DNA of 64,000 nucleotides from Beaufortia kweichowensis (lineage: Eukaryota; Chordata; Actinopteri; Cypriniformes; Gastromyzontidae), in NCBI GenBank assembly GCA_019155185.1, contig CM032816.1, positions 7,728,510 through 7,792,509 on the forward strand, written 5' to 3'. Within the stretch, counting starts at the first letter, position 1; each line of letters opens with the position of its first letter. The position numbers and the translations under genes were made by a program. Positions 51,301 to 63,418 of the stretch are shown here, piece by piece. Below the pieces are notes generated by a model. The model did not search any database, was not told the origin of the DNA, and saw only the letters and a program-made list of their open reading frames with translations.

Positions 51301-51493
51301 AATAAAAGTGTGCATTGTTTAAAAACATTGTTTACATGTATTATGCAAAAAAATGGCACTTTATATGTGAAGTCAGAATTGTGTGATAGATGCAAAAATG
51401 CATTTTCAAAGGCATTGTAAAAGAGTGTCCTTCACAAAATAATATTTAAAGGTCTTAGTTTACAAAATGTAGAATCAAATATTGTTTAATAAA
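51296..51493 (+). terminator. tigar: tigar poly(A) signals
   Basis: AATAAA at 51296-51301 overlaps the stop codon and another follows at 51301-51306. A further AATAAA lies at 51488-51493 and would give a more usual 3'UTR of about 200 nt. Which one is used cannot be told from sequence. Confidence 0.4.
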
Positions 51494-52758
51494 GGAAGTT
51501 TTGTGTGTATGCCTTTTTCGGGTTTTCCACAGTGGAATCACCACAATTTTAGTAAAATTACTTTCAAAAATATATTTTGGTTGGGGGAGATATAACACAA
51601 GTATTCAGGCATTGTAATAGACTTTTGTACATTGTTTGCATGATTTTTATATTATATAATATTTATGTTTTTATATTTTAAAAACCTTTTCAAAAGATAG
51701 GATAACAGGATACAATGTCTTTATGTGTTCGCATGGGTCTGTTATTTACAAAAACAGAGTGTCCTGACATGTAGAGATTTATTGTTGGTAAGGTGGAAAG
51801 AGCACAGAACAGTCAATAATACCAATTTCAGTTGTAGTAGAACTTGGCATTTTCATTATAAAAAGAGGTTAAATTACTCAGATTTAGTAAAATGCAAGCA
51901 TCTAAAGTGTATATGGTTTGTAAAGTTAGATAACTTAAAGAAAGTTCAAGGTGTTTGGCCCGTTTCAAATTACATAATCACTAAAACAAAATGTGAACAT
52001 GGTATCCAGCTGGTATGAATCCAAATCAAATGACATCACTTTTAAACAGATTATGTTAGTGTATCTTTATTTGATGTGCTTATACTAATGTAGAAAATCA
52101 CGTTTCAGTTTTAATTCACCTTTTATTGATTAAATGCATTTATCACCCTTAGGCTACATTAATAAATTCCTTATTTTTATTTTGTACCAACACATAAATT
52201 CATATTTGATTTTTTGAGATTATTTTAAATTAAAATATAAAATATAATAAATAAAAATCTATGAATATTTATTAATAAATAATAAAGTGGAGGTGGCCAG
52301 CCATCTCATTTAACTTTGTAACCAATGTTTTGGTCTTCAAAATCAACTCATGAAACAACTGTAGACTAAATATGTAACTATAGAGGCATGATAACTCCTA
52401 ATATTTGATGATTATGAACATGCTTCCGTGGAAAAGAATCCAGCACAGTTCTTGTGAAAATAGTGTCATTGCCAAAGCCTGCAATGGCCATCCTGATTAA
52501 ATTTTAACTGATGTCAAGGTAAAAGGACTGACAATCAGTGACCTTATCTAGTTTTACCTGCTAAGGAGAATATAAACACAGACAATATTAAGTTGTAAAC
52601 TTGATTCTTAACTCCTTATTAAATAATGTTTCAGCTGTGTGAAGAGATGTTTCAGGCCTTTGGCACTTTATACATAAAGTTTTGAAACATCCATCAATGT
52701 GTCCATTTACGACATACGTAAGTCATAACATTAATAACAGATTCTCTATGCAGAGAGA
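51494..52758. other. Intergenic DNA between convergent tigar and fgf23
   Basis: AT-rich stretch between the 3' ends of tigar and the minus-strand fgf23-like gene. It probably includes both 3'UTRs. Minus-strand AATAAA (TTTATT on plus) occurs near 52067. No ORF of interest. Confidence 0.5.
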
Positions 52759-53642
52759 TTAAGATATTCTGAACAGGTGAGATGGTGCAACTTGCTTGTT
52801 TTTCTTCTCTTTTTGTAAATTTGGACTGACGGGACTCTTGGAGAGCAGTACATGTAAAGGGTCGTCACAAGATGTGATGGTCTCTTTAGAAACATTACTG
52901 CTGCGCTCACGCTGTTGCTCTCGATTTTGTCTTCGATAATTTGTTGTTCTTGACTTTGGATTCTCAGAGCCCAAAGGATCAGATGGGTCAACGTGCTGAC
53001 TTCTTCTGTGCCTCGGATATATATTTGTCTTATGGTTGTTTGTCTGTAAAGTGGATAATGTTAGGACATCATTTAAAACCTCTTTATAGGAATGATTATT
53101 GTATTTATTGTATCTCAACAATATAACTTTAATGTGTGTATTATGTAATAGCAAAATCCTTGTCTAGGATTCTAGGATAGTCTAATCTATGAATAACAGT
53201 TAAATATTAGATGTTACTAAATAGTTTGTATATAATTCAAAGAATGCCATACTTACTGAAATGTATGGGTGTTTGTTTGAATCCAAGCACATAAGCAGAT
53301 TACTTTTAATGTCAACAGAAAAGCAGTCTTTACGTCTTGTCCTTGATATAGCTTTTTTGTAGATTAAGACAAAGTGTCAGCAATTTTATAATAAATCATA
53401 ACCTAAATTATAAAACTGAGATAAATCAAAAACTTACCTTTTAATTCTTGATTAGTGGCTTTCCCTTTTCCATTACTATTTTGTTTTATCAGCCGACTGA
53501 TCTTGGTTTCTGTATATTGATCATTCTGGTTATCTGTTGTGATATCTGTTTGGTTTGTATCTTCTTTGGATTGTATTGGATGACACATTACTAGTGTGAA
53601 GAAGCTTAGAACAGCCATACAGAAAATACAGACTGTCTGCAT
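52759..53642 (-). CDS. fgf23: Diverged FGF23-like secreted factor (three exons)
   Basis: Position between tigar and fgf6 on the minus strand is that of FGF23, the endocrine FGF acting on kidney phosphate and vitamin D through Klotho/FGFR. Exons are 53438-53642, 53257-53351 and 53163-52759, giving 234 aa. A stronger-looking acceptor at 53044-53045 would start exon 3 at 53043 and give 194 aa. Intron phases 1 and 0 are those of FGF genes; introns are only 86 and 92 nt. A signal peptide covers about residues 1-20. Exon 2 has KSNLLMCLDSNKHPY, alignable to the YLCMD strand of FGF23. Residues 116-130 (LRYNKYNNHSYKEVL) resemble the FGF 'LLxNxYNxYxS' strand. RHRR at 151-154 matches the convertase site, followed by SDPL and CDDPL motifs like the Klotho-binding tail. 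The trefoil is strongly diverged, and the usual Cys partner in exon 3 is absent. Orthology is inferred chiefly from synteny and the tail. Confidence 0.6.
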
Positions 53643-53689
53643 GATCAGACTGGATCAGACTAGAGCTCAGGACACAGTCAGGTATCTCA

Positions 53690-53710
53690 CTGCTAGTGTA
53701 TATAACTGAG
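53690..53710 (-). promoter_or_regulatory. fgf23: TATA box of the fgf23-like gene
   Basis: TATATA at 53699-53704 (TTATATAC on the minus strand) lies 57 nt upstream of the start codon. This implies a 5'UTR of only about 25-30 nt. A near-direct repeat of GATCAGACT occurs between them (53643-53661). Confidence 0.4.
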
Positions 53711-56165
53711 GAAAATCAGTTCAAAAGTCATGTTTGCTTACATCAGGCTAGCAACTGATTATAAATGGGGTCATTGTCATGCATTTCTGGGAAAAGTAAT
53801 ATTAATTTTGCGTGTTCTTTTGTTGTATACATAAATAGACAAATAATAAATAAAAAGTTTGATAATCTTGCAACTATTTTGTGAAGATTGAACAAAATTG
53901 AATGGGAATCATTGCATGCATTTTTTATTTTGACCACCTGAGGAGGCTCTAACATAACTAAAACCCTCCAACAAACGTCAATAAAAATAATAATAACTCA
54001 TTAATTTATTCGCTAAAGCATATGACAGAAACAAAGAGGCTAAAAAACAACCTTTTATTTTCATTTCAGTAATACAGTTGGCTGCTGTGCACAGCACATA
54101 CACGTATAAAAATAAAAGGAAACATTTTCTTAATATATTAGAATTCTTTTCTTTTTTTTTCAGAGAACAAAATGATTGGCAAAAAGTTTGTTGTCTCCAA
54201 CAAATCGTACAATCATCTCAACAAATTGGAACTAAGGCAGAAGGTGAGGTATATGTTAGAAAATAGGAGGGGAATTTGGAGGGGGCGTCTGCCCCTCTGT
54301 GCAGGAATACAAAACTGAGAAGACAAATGCTGCATACATACAAAGACACACACACACATGCATTACCCCTTACAATCATCCTGCAAGCCACAAATGGGGC
54401 CGTTTCAAGCTAGAGATACAGTACAGTACAAAAAACTCTGGTTAAACTCACAGGAGTTTTGTTTAGAGGGTTTCACTTCTAGATACAACATTTCTCTCCA
54501 ACGTTTTGCATTAAAACCATGCAAAATTCTATTTATGTGTCAAGAGTTCTGAAATGCGGACAGAATACTATGGAGATAAATATTAATAAATAAATTAACA
54601 TAGGTCATCACATACATAAAAAGCAGTCATTTTGACATTTTTCATTAAAGCAATCACATTGCATGCCTATATTTGGGGTACAATGAATAATAAATCATTT
54701 CAGTTCATTCTTTCAACACAATAATGTTGAAAATAAAAGGTAAGCATATCAACATTGAGTTGTCTTTTTTAAAGGTAAAGCGTGTCATTTCTAAATCTTA
54801 ATTCATGCTGTCAATTCAAGATAGTAAATAATAAGTGTTTCCAAACACGTTTCAAACTATCCTTTTTCCGTTGGTCGACAAACACCACCTAACACACACA
54901 AAGTTTTAAAACAAACAACTTGCCTTTCCCTGCTGGAGAAATGACACACTTCCCCTTTAAGAGAACGTCATACACACTTTATGAGCATATTGTATTACTA
55001 TACAAATATCAGTGTACCTGTCTCAAACATCCCAGCCATAAAAAAATAACCTTTCTATTATTAATAACTCAAAATGCCAATGTCAAATCTTATTCTCCTG
55101 AACCAAATAGCGAAAAGTGCAAGAGAGAATGACAGTACAAAACCTTTTATTCACTCTTGCACATTGCGGCTGTGACATAGAAATCCAACTTGTTCTAACA
55201 CGACTTGCACAAAGGATAAGGTATTGTAGCGGGTGTACAGAGACATCTTGATCGTCTCCGTTTGAGCCGCAACCACATGGTAAATAAAGAAAGGTTAAAA
55301 AAAAACTTCTCATGATGTTATCTGATTAAGACAGTTTTTAGAGGTGGAGTTCAAGTATGCAGTTAACATGTTGGTGAGATCAAATTGCTAACACCTCACT
55401 AGAGATCAGTCACTGTCTTGTAGAGGTAAAACATAGCCACCGAGGACTAGTAACAATTAATATTTATGACCAGAAATGTTTAAATGCACACAGATACACT
55501 GTACAATGTTTTTTTTCTGGGTACCAATAAAGATCCATGCAAGCCATCTTTAATATTCAAGCCTCTGATACAAATATGAAACACAAACTAATCTTAACTG
55601 AGGTTACAGTCTTCCAGAAGGAACTATGAAGTCAAAACAGTGGCATGTCTTCATTGCATACAAATAAAAGGAGTCGAAATATCAGCAGCTAAGGCACCAA
55701 CCAATCATAAAACAGGAATAACTGCTGAAAATAAGTGCTTTCATCTTACAAGGTGGTTCAGATGAAGATCAGAGTAAACTGATATTTATCCTTTCCTCTT
55801 TCAAATCCTTTTCAGTGCGAACGTGGCTCTTTGAGGTAATAAAAAGTATTAGTTTCACTTCTAAAAGCTGAGGATGTCAGTCGTTCCTATGACAGGCTAA
55901 AGTTTACACCAGTTATGGCAAGCACCCATAAAGTTAGAGGGCAAAAAAAGCTCCCCGACTCTCACATATTCATAACAGAAATCATAAGCAGCGAAAAACA
56001 GCATTTACACAAAGTCCAGACACAAAGTAAGCTACCGAAATATACATATATTACTTCAACGAGAATAAATACTGTAAGTGTTATTTTTGTTCACCTTTCA
56101 TCATGTTTAGGTTACCCACGAGAACATCCAACATGTGCAAATTATTTTGTTATTGCCAGTTTTGC
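53711..56165. other. Intergenic DNA and probable fgf6 3'UTR
   Basis: AT-rich sequence between the fgf23-like promoter and the fgf6 stop codon. Part of the right side is likely the fgf6 3'UTR (minus strand). Short ORFs are unremarkable; no repeat was recognised besides a short AC run near 54348-54357. Confidence 0.45.
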
Positions 56166-57919
56166 TCATAAACGTGGAAGGAAATGTGTGACAGTCATTG
56201 CTGGGGAGGCCTTGTAACCTCGCTTCAAGCGGCCGTGTTTGCTGAGAGCCATATAAAAGCCCTTGTAAATGGAAGACTCGTATGCGTTGTAATTGTTGGG
56301 CAGCAGCGTCTCCTTGAACTTGCACTCGTCACGGAAGAGCCTCTAAAAATGGTATGGATTAGATGGTTAGTTTGGGATAACTCCCATGCCCTCCCCAATC
56401 TCTCCGCATGACCCCTCATACCACACCCCTCCTTTCTGAATACACCAACAGTAACTAGGGTAAAGTGCAGGAAACTCACTATGAAACTCAAAATACTGCT
56501 TTGAAATACCCAGGTAATGTTAGTTTTATAATTCTGAACTTACTGGTGTACATATAAAATAAGTTTCCCACATGTTTCATCATTATTACATGATATACGT
56601 AAATTTAAGGTTAGATTCATTCTCAATGTCCAAGCTGCCAATAAAGTTGTTAGCCAATAATTCCAAACACAAAAAAGCAAAACTTAAGTCTTATTTCATA
56701 CTGCATTAAAAATTACTTTGTCAGCTTGAATGATCTCTGAATATGCCAAAGTATAAACAGATTTTAGCTCTAATTTTTATCTATATAAATTTCATCTAAA
56801 TCTATATCTAATACAGATTTTATCTATATTTATCTATTGCACAAAAACTTGGATATGTTAATAACATGCACATACTCTGTATTCCATAAAAAAGACAAAA
56901 TGAAAAAGACAAAATCAGCATGCTTTATTGAGGTAAAAATTGTATCACATTAAAACAATTAGCAGGTGTGTTTTTGACAAAACATGTGCTTTGACGATGC
57001 CCATATTCAAAGTAACTTTATTTATTATCAAAATTTACAAAACTGTATATGCACATCAAAGCGAAGATGCATTGAAGTCAAATAGCAGGCATACCTACCG
57101 TTCCGTACAACCTTCCGCGGCTGCTCATTGCGACAAAAAGCTTGCTCTTCACTCCATACAGACTAACCACCCCTCTCTCTACCGCTGAGATTTCTATCAG
57201 ACCTAATTGAACAGAATATTAGCGCGCGTTACATAAATGACAATGGCACATTGCGACACATCTCATTGACTCAATCCGCAGGATGCAAAAGTGGGCGGAT
57301 CCAGAGGATGCCCCGTCTTTGTTCTGCATTACCTAATTTCTTACATTGTGACATGGAAAAAGCTCCGCAGTTTTGGCATGCACAAGAGCTGCGCGTACAC
57401 CGGGCCGCTGTGTAAAATGAGTTGGCGTCTAAATTCGTCCATGCATTCGTGTCGTGTTTGAGCTGAGGGAATGATTGACAGTGGTGTTTGTTTTAATAGA
57501 TATGTCATTTAGAGTCATGCATTAATGATCTTAATAATGACAGAGATGCGCATTCAATCACTCTCATCGCACGACAACTCACTGTACTGGTTCTCAGCAT
57601 GTACACCGTTTATCCTTCCGTCTGGGAGGACCTGCAGGTGAAACCCGATGCCCACGTTGCAGTACAGCCTCCGCACTCTCTTAATACCCAGCAAATAGTC
57701 ACTCTCCCAGTTCATGTCCGATTTCTCCACCGAGATCCCCAAAACGGAGCGGGAGAAGAGGGTCTCCCAGCTTTTCTCCAGTAGAGTTGCATTAGTCCTG
57801 TTGGTGATGGGGTAGGAGGACGCGATCCCAAGCAGAAAGCCAAGCAGAATAAACGCAGTCCACGTCCAGCGCCCGCTGGTCTCGCACATACTGATGAGGA
57901 GCCTTTGCGCAGTGGCCAT
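56166..57919 (-). CDS. fgf6: Fibroblast growth factor 6 (three exons)
   Basis: Secreted heparin-binding FGF of the FGF4/5/6 subfamily, linked to myogenesis and muscle regeneration through FGFRs. Exons are 57583-57919, 57099-57202 (the canonical 104 nt) and 56166-56342, giving 205 aa (human 208) with phases 1 and 0. A hydrophobic signal segment lies at about residues 20-35. N-glycosylation sequons NRT and NAT are at about 40-45. The core has RRLYCNVGIGFHLQVLPDG, then VVSLYGVKSKLFVAMSSRGR, CKFKETLLPNNYNAYESS, and the C-terminal heparin-binding region SKHGRLKRG ending in THFLPRL. The first ATG (57919) sits in good context; the second Met at codon 11 is less likely. FGF4 is the nearest alternative, but the N-terminus and the tigar-fgf23 neighbours favour FGF6. 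Confidence 0.94.
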
Positions 57920-58480
57920 CCGGTTTACCCTCGGGGCACGTGGTCAAAATTAATGACCCTAAAAATACCACTCTTGTTTTTCTTCTTTCGGCATGGTGGC
58001 AGGGGCTTATTTTTGGAAGGCAGGTCGGGGCTGCGGGCGTGTAACGCAATAAGCCCCTCGGTAGATGAGAAGAGCAGAGCGGCGGAGCTTGAGCTGGTGG
58101 CGGCGGTGGCGGTGCTGATGATTACCATGTTTCACCTCTCTCGATGGGCAAACGCTGGCGTGGGGAGCACCACACACTCGCCAAAATGCAAGCTCACCTT
58201 GCCTGGGAAATCGTTAGGATGACATCACCCACCTTCGGGATGACATCACGCTGACCTCACCGTAATGCGGAACGGAGGGGGTGGGAGAAGAAAAGTTAAG
58301 AGAGAGAGCGATCGACGAGCTGCTCTGCAGCGCCAGAAACCTATCGCTGTCAATCCACGCGATCGAGGAGTCCGGGGAGAGTGAGATCTCACAGGACTGC
58401 ATGGGACGTGATGGGCAGCTCCCAAATTGGACCGGCGGTCATATGTCTGACGGGCCGCTTCCTTATTTAGAAAGCAGGTG
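57920..58480 (-). promoter_or_regulatory. fgf6: fgf6 upstream CpG-rich region
   Basis: The 500-600 bp upstream of the fgf6 ATG (higher coordinates) are CpG-rich, including a GGCGGTGGCGGTG run near 58098-58112, in contrast to the AT-rich DNA beyond the microsatellite. This fits a CpG-type promoter and 5'UTR. ORFs on both strands reflect the composition. Confidence 0.4.
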
Positions 58481-58589
58481 TACAAACACTCCAGTTGTCA
58501 CCGCGGAACCATGTCGATCTTGCGAAACGCTTCCTGCGCTGTTTGCTCAAGAATCTATCGCTTCAAATAAGCACCCGTGATTTATTTGC

Positions 58590-58652
<63 letters not shown>

Positions 58653-58693
58653 CGATCGATGGATGGATGGATGGATGGATGGATGGATGGATG

Positions 58694-58765
<72 letters not shown>
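58590..58765. repeat. Compound GATA/GGAT tetranucleotide microsatellite
   Basis: About 15 GATA units are followed by CGATCGAT at 58653-58660, then about nine GGAT units (58661-58696), then about 17 more GATA units to 58765. The open minus-strand frame through it (a repeating YLSI peptide) is an artefact of the repeat. Confidence 0.95.
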
Positions 58766-60411
58766 CGTCATTGTGATTAGATCGTTTACTGTGTGTTTAT
58801 TTTTACACCTGACAGGTGCGCAAATATTTAGGTTAAACACGTGACCGATAGGTGGCGATATCTGACAACATTGAAATGTCAAGTGCCATCGAGGAGCGAC
58901 ATTTTTTAACACTTTCCACGAGAACACGCTTCTCAAATATCATGCAAATATATTTGAAAAATATCATGACCTTTGTACATAATACATAACAAATTGTACT
59001 TTAGATACTCGTCTTGTAGGGTTGTCTCTGCAAGCTACAAAGTTATCGTTAATAACCTTGGAGATTTGTTGGGGAAAGAAATATTTTTTTATTTCTTTGG
59101 GGACTAATGGTATTTGAGACTCTCATATCAGAATTCATCACCTCCCAAAACCAATTAACCTAAATTAGTCAAATATGTTACCGTTTTGATTGAAATCAAC
59201 CTTACAGGGGAGCAATAGGTAATTAAATATATTAATTACATAAAATCTGCAAATAAATCTTAAAATAAGTATTTGATATGCTATCCGGTAGGTCTCTTAT
59301 GACTACCAATTTGTCATTATTGTATTAAGGTTAGAGTGTTCTTTACATTATGCAGGATGATTTTTATGTAGAAAACAGTAAATCACATTAAATGACTTCA
59401 GCTGGGTTCTCACAGACAGACTGGGTCATAATTATTCTCTGATCTGGAGTGAAATGGAGACCTAATGTGATGAATAAATGCTAATTAAATCAGAGGCAGA
59501 CAGAATCCCTACGGATGACAGAGCACAAACCATTTTTGTCCATTTAAAAGCCTGCCCCATTTTTCATTCTTATGCCCTCGGTAAAACTGGATGAAAGCTA
59601 GCGTTCATTGTCAAAACACTTTACAAGTCTAATTTAGAGAACAAAGAGATAGACAGCATCATGTCATGTGGTTATTGAAAAATACAAGTAAAATACAAAT
59701 CTATTCTTAGCAATTAAAATATCAGTAACTTTTTATTAGTATATTGTGCTTTTCTTGAACTGCTGATTTTTTTCAACTGGACACTAAGTCCATCCTGAGA
59801 ACTCCAACAATTAAAGCTACATATACACCCTGACCAGTAGTGAGTGTACTTACAAATAGATTATTACAGGACATGCCACAGAAATGTCATTATAATATTG
59901 TTGACCTGATGGTTTGTAACACATTAAATAACTGAAATGTTTTAGGTAGCTTACATCCATCTGTAAAGTCTCTTGCAAAATATCCCAGATTGTCATTTTG
60001 AACACTTGACTTGAATACATTTTTTACATGGCTATACTGTAATATTTTTTCGATACTGACTAACAACATTTCACAAGTAAACAAAACATTTAAGACATGT
60101 TTCAAATGAGGTTAGAATTACTACATAAATAAAAATGATCTCAGCAAAATGGGTTGCATAAAAATTCCCATAGGAATATAAATATATGTATATATTATTA
60201 ATATAAAAATATATATACACAATAAAATAGTTCTTTACAAAAAGTCTTTACAACATAATAGGAATTGCATCTTTAAGTACAGTTTCATGTGTCCATTGGT
60301 CCCAGTCTCAAGCTGTCTGGACAATTTATCCAAACCAAAAAGGTAACAAACATAGCAGTCAGTATAATGTAGACAGTATACCTGACACATGATCGTTCTA
60401 TGACTGCATCT
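58766..60411. other. Intergenic DNA and probable slc45a3 3'UTR
   Basis: AT-rich DNA with no gene. The part next to 60412 is probably the 3'UTR of slc45a3 (minus strand). A TA-rich run lies at about 60178-60222. Confidence 0.5.
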
Positions 60412-62690
60412 TTAGAGGTCCTTTTGGTCAAAGACGATATGGGTGGCAAAATAGATGCCAATGGCACCGAAGATGGCAGAAGAAGCGATATATGCAGTAA
60501 CAGACTCTGTGAATTGGACGAACATGCCCATGAAGAAGGTAGGGAAGACCTGAGATAGAAGAAAGGTGCTATCCAAAATGGCAAAGTCTAGTCCCACGCC
60601 ACGTTTTCCAAAATCCTCAGACTCCAAAACGAGGGCTGTACCGTTCTGGTTGTGCAGAGGTGTGTAATATGTTTGTCCGTCATTATTGTAATAAGCATGC
60701 CCATTAGAAACACCATTCTTGTGGGTGAGATCCCCAAGATCATTGTCTAAAGTCAAACATACAGAATCCCTTGTGATGGTGAATCCGTTTTTGTGCTGTT
60801 TTTTGGTTTGGGCGGTCTGCATGTACACCTGCGGGAATGAGAAACCAGTGAGACATTGCATATATGACAAATATAAGACATCTAATTTTTACTGTTCCAC
60901 AGGAGGAATACTCACTATTCACTTTAATATTTCATAATTGAATTCTAATCTAATCATGACAAACTATTGCTGGAAAGAAATAAACATTTGACAAATTTAC
61001 AAATGTATCAAAAAGCCTACCTCTTTCTCCTTGTGATAATGGCACGTAAGTGTATAAGGCAGCGTCTGCAGTGTTGCATAGGCAAAGCCAGTGAGCGCCG
61101 ACATAGTTGTAACCAACAGCACACTTTTGGACAGACAGATGACCAAAGCAGATATGGTGAAAGACACCATGCTGCTCAGATAGACAGTCCTGGAGCCGAA
61201 GAGATGCACCAGCCTGCTCATGACCAGCGAGAAGAAGGTTGAGGTAGCACACTGCAGAAACAAGCCGAGACTGCCCATGCGTATGCCTGTGGGAAATGTG
61301 AAATTAGACATTGACGATAAAAAGTCTCGGTACATGAAATCCTTATAGTGTTTCTTGCCAAAACATGTGCTAATGCTCATCTTACAATATACTTCTATTC
61401 ACTGACCTGTATTTGACATTTACAGTAGAAAGAAACCAACGTGTGCCATTCTTTAAAAACGAAAATACATGTAAGAGTAAACACAAATTCCCGGTTCTTG
61501 TGGTTTTTGGAAGATGAAGTCATTTCAAACTGTTTGCTTTGAAAGGTTGAGCATAATAGAGAAGTCTTCCTTTGAATAAATCTTACGAGCAACGTGAACT
61601 AAGGCATGTGTTTGTACAGACTTTGGCTTTCTACTTTAAACATGTCAGGAACTTTCCTCACAGTAGGAATTCAGGATTTAAACTCTTCATTCTCTAAATA
61701 AGTATCTCAAACAGTTACATGGTTTACTTGAGTTATTGGTGGACTGTGCTGACAGACATTTGTTGTTCTTTTAAATATAAATTCACAGTCAGTATATTTT
61801 ACATGCAATTCTTATTTACTTGGAAGGACTTTCTTCTCTCTCGACCAACTCACCTTCATCATAACGCTGCCTGAGATCAGTGCCAGGAGCGGCACTCGGA
61901 ACTCCCTCGTAGAGTCCCTCGCCAACAAAATCTGTGTAGAAGAGCATGAAGGACATAACGCCCATCCAGCTGCAGAGCTGAGCCAAGCACAGCTGTCGCA
62001 TGACACGCGGCACATGGCAGTAGCTGCGGTAAAGCGCCGGCGTCACAGACCAGCAACTCCTCAAAAGGCACATCAGCGGGCCGGACTTCAGCGACCGCAG
62101 CTTACACTGAAACATGTAACAGCAGGACCGTGGAAAACTCCGTCCCGACTCCAACGGAGTCCCGGGATCCAGGGTGGACGTCCCGCACTGTTCCTCGGAA
62201 ACCTTCATGGTGACCAGCACGCTGACCACGAAGATGAGGATGAGGAGGGAGAACAGACACTCCGCTTGACCGCCTAGATAGAAGGAGAGAAGGCCACCGC
62301 TCCAGTCCAGAGCGGGTAACAGGTAGCCCACGCAGCCTCCCAGACTAACCATAAAGGAGAACATTGCAAAAGCATGTCCGCAGTCGTCTCGTTCGCGGTA
62401 CAGGTCTGAGAGCAGCGCCTCGAGAGGCGTGAAGCACACCTGCCCGCAGAAGTCCAAAAGGCCCACGCCGAGGATGAGCAGGCCCACCTGGAGAGCCTGG
62501 TTGCGGCGGGTGCTGCCCCAACTGAGGTGGGCGGCCAACACGTCAGCGTGTGGGATGATAAGCAAAGCTAGGAGAACTCCCAACGACAGCAGCCAGATAA
62601 AGGGTCGACGGCGGCCATAGCTGCTGTTGCAGTGATCGCTGGCTGAACCGATCAGGGGGATGAAGAGAAGGCCTAGGACAGGTCCAATAC
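60412..62690 (-). CDS. slc45a3: SLC45A3 (prostein), partial: last three coding exons
   Basis: Major-facilitator-superfamily membrane protein of the SLC45 family (sugar/H+ cotransport reported for members). Exons are 61854-62690, 61021-61286 and 60412-60828, joined at phases 1 and 0, encoding about 505 residues to the stop. Exon one here starts in the second codon position of a GGT codon at GIGPVLGLLFIPLIGSAS, the family motif that precedes GRRRPFIW. Further matches to prostein are LDFCGQVCFTPLEALLSDL, LGGCVGYLLPALDW, LFYTDFVGEGLYEGVP, RYDEG/IRMGSLGLFLQC and IYFATHIVFDQKDL at the C-terminus. Multiple hydrophobic helices and a long hydrophilic loop in the last exon are visible. The missing N-terminal exon (about 70 residues) should lie upstream, above 62.7 kb; I found none up to 64 kb, so it is probably outside the window. 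Alternatives SLC45A1/2/4 fit less well. Confidence 0.9.
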
Positions 62691-63418
62691 CTAAAAGAAA
62701 TCAAAACAGCAATAGTTTAATCACACAAAATCACAGATCCAAAATCTTTTGGCATTATCGTGTACAGAAAGCTTGCTGGAATGCAGTATGCAGTTTGAGG
62801 TGACCGATCTCTGGCTCGGCCACAGCTTTTCTAATTAAAGCTGATGACTCAGGCCACTGGTCGGGTGCTGATTCCCATTTTGATTCACGTCAAGATCTTC
62901 AGGAGCTATTTTTATTCAAGTAGGTGCTAGAAAGATGACCTGAACATGTTTAAAATGCATTGAAAAGTTCACCGGAGTCTATTTACAGTACTCACTGTAC
63001 ACTGAACATAATGTTAGTCACTATAAAAAGTAACATTACAATCAACAGAAAATTATATTTTAGTAAGGAAAAGTATTAGTTCCCTATGGGAAACATGCAT
63101 TTCACGTACAGTTTAATGTACATTTTTGATGTTTATGGTATCACTTTACAGTAAAGTAGAAGAAGTGTACAGCCATGAGCTGGTTTCCGAGATTTATCTA
63201 ACAATGTCTGTTACTGGCGCCTGTAAGCCAACACATGCTGTTTTTTCACATGGTGGAGGGAGGGTGGGCTCATACCCACTTCCTTTTAAAGGTGCCCTTG
63301 TGCTGTTTGGGACAATCATAATCAATCTTTTGACTCTTTTATATACACTACATAGTGCAAGGCTGTGGACACACATAAAACACAAACTTCCTGGTTATAT
63401 TTCGTCACAGGCTGTAGT
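62691..63418 (-). other. slc45a3: slc45a3 intron, left part
   Basis: Starting next to the acceptor at 62691-62692, this should be the intron 5' of the large slc45a3 exon, read on the minus strand. No exon with the expected N-terminal membrane segment was found. Confidence 0.5.

Noticed and set aside
56225..56491. Minus-strand ORF overlapping fgf6 exon 3 in another frame
   Set aside because: The FGF frame through this exon is unambiguous; this is a shadow frame.
58547..58936. 129-codon minus-strand ORF with repeated YLSI units
   Set aside because: It is generated by the GATA/GGAT microsatellite.
62014..62277. Plus-strand ORFs opposite slc45a3 (also at 60967 and 62429)
   Set aside because: They are antisense shadows of clearly coding slc45a3 exons.
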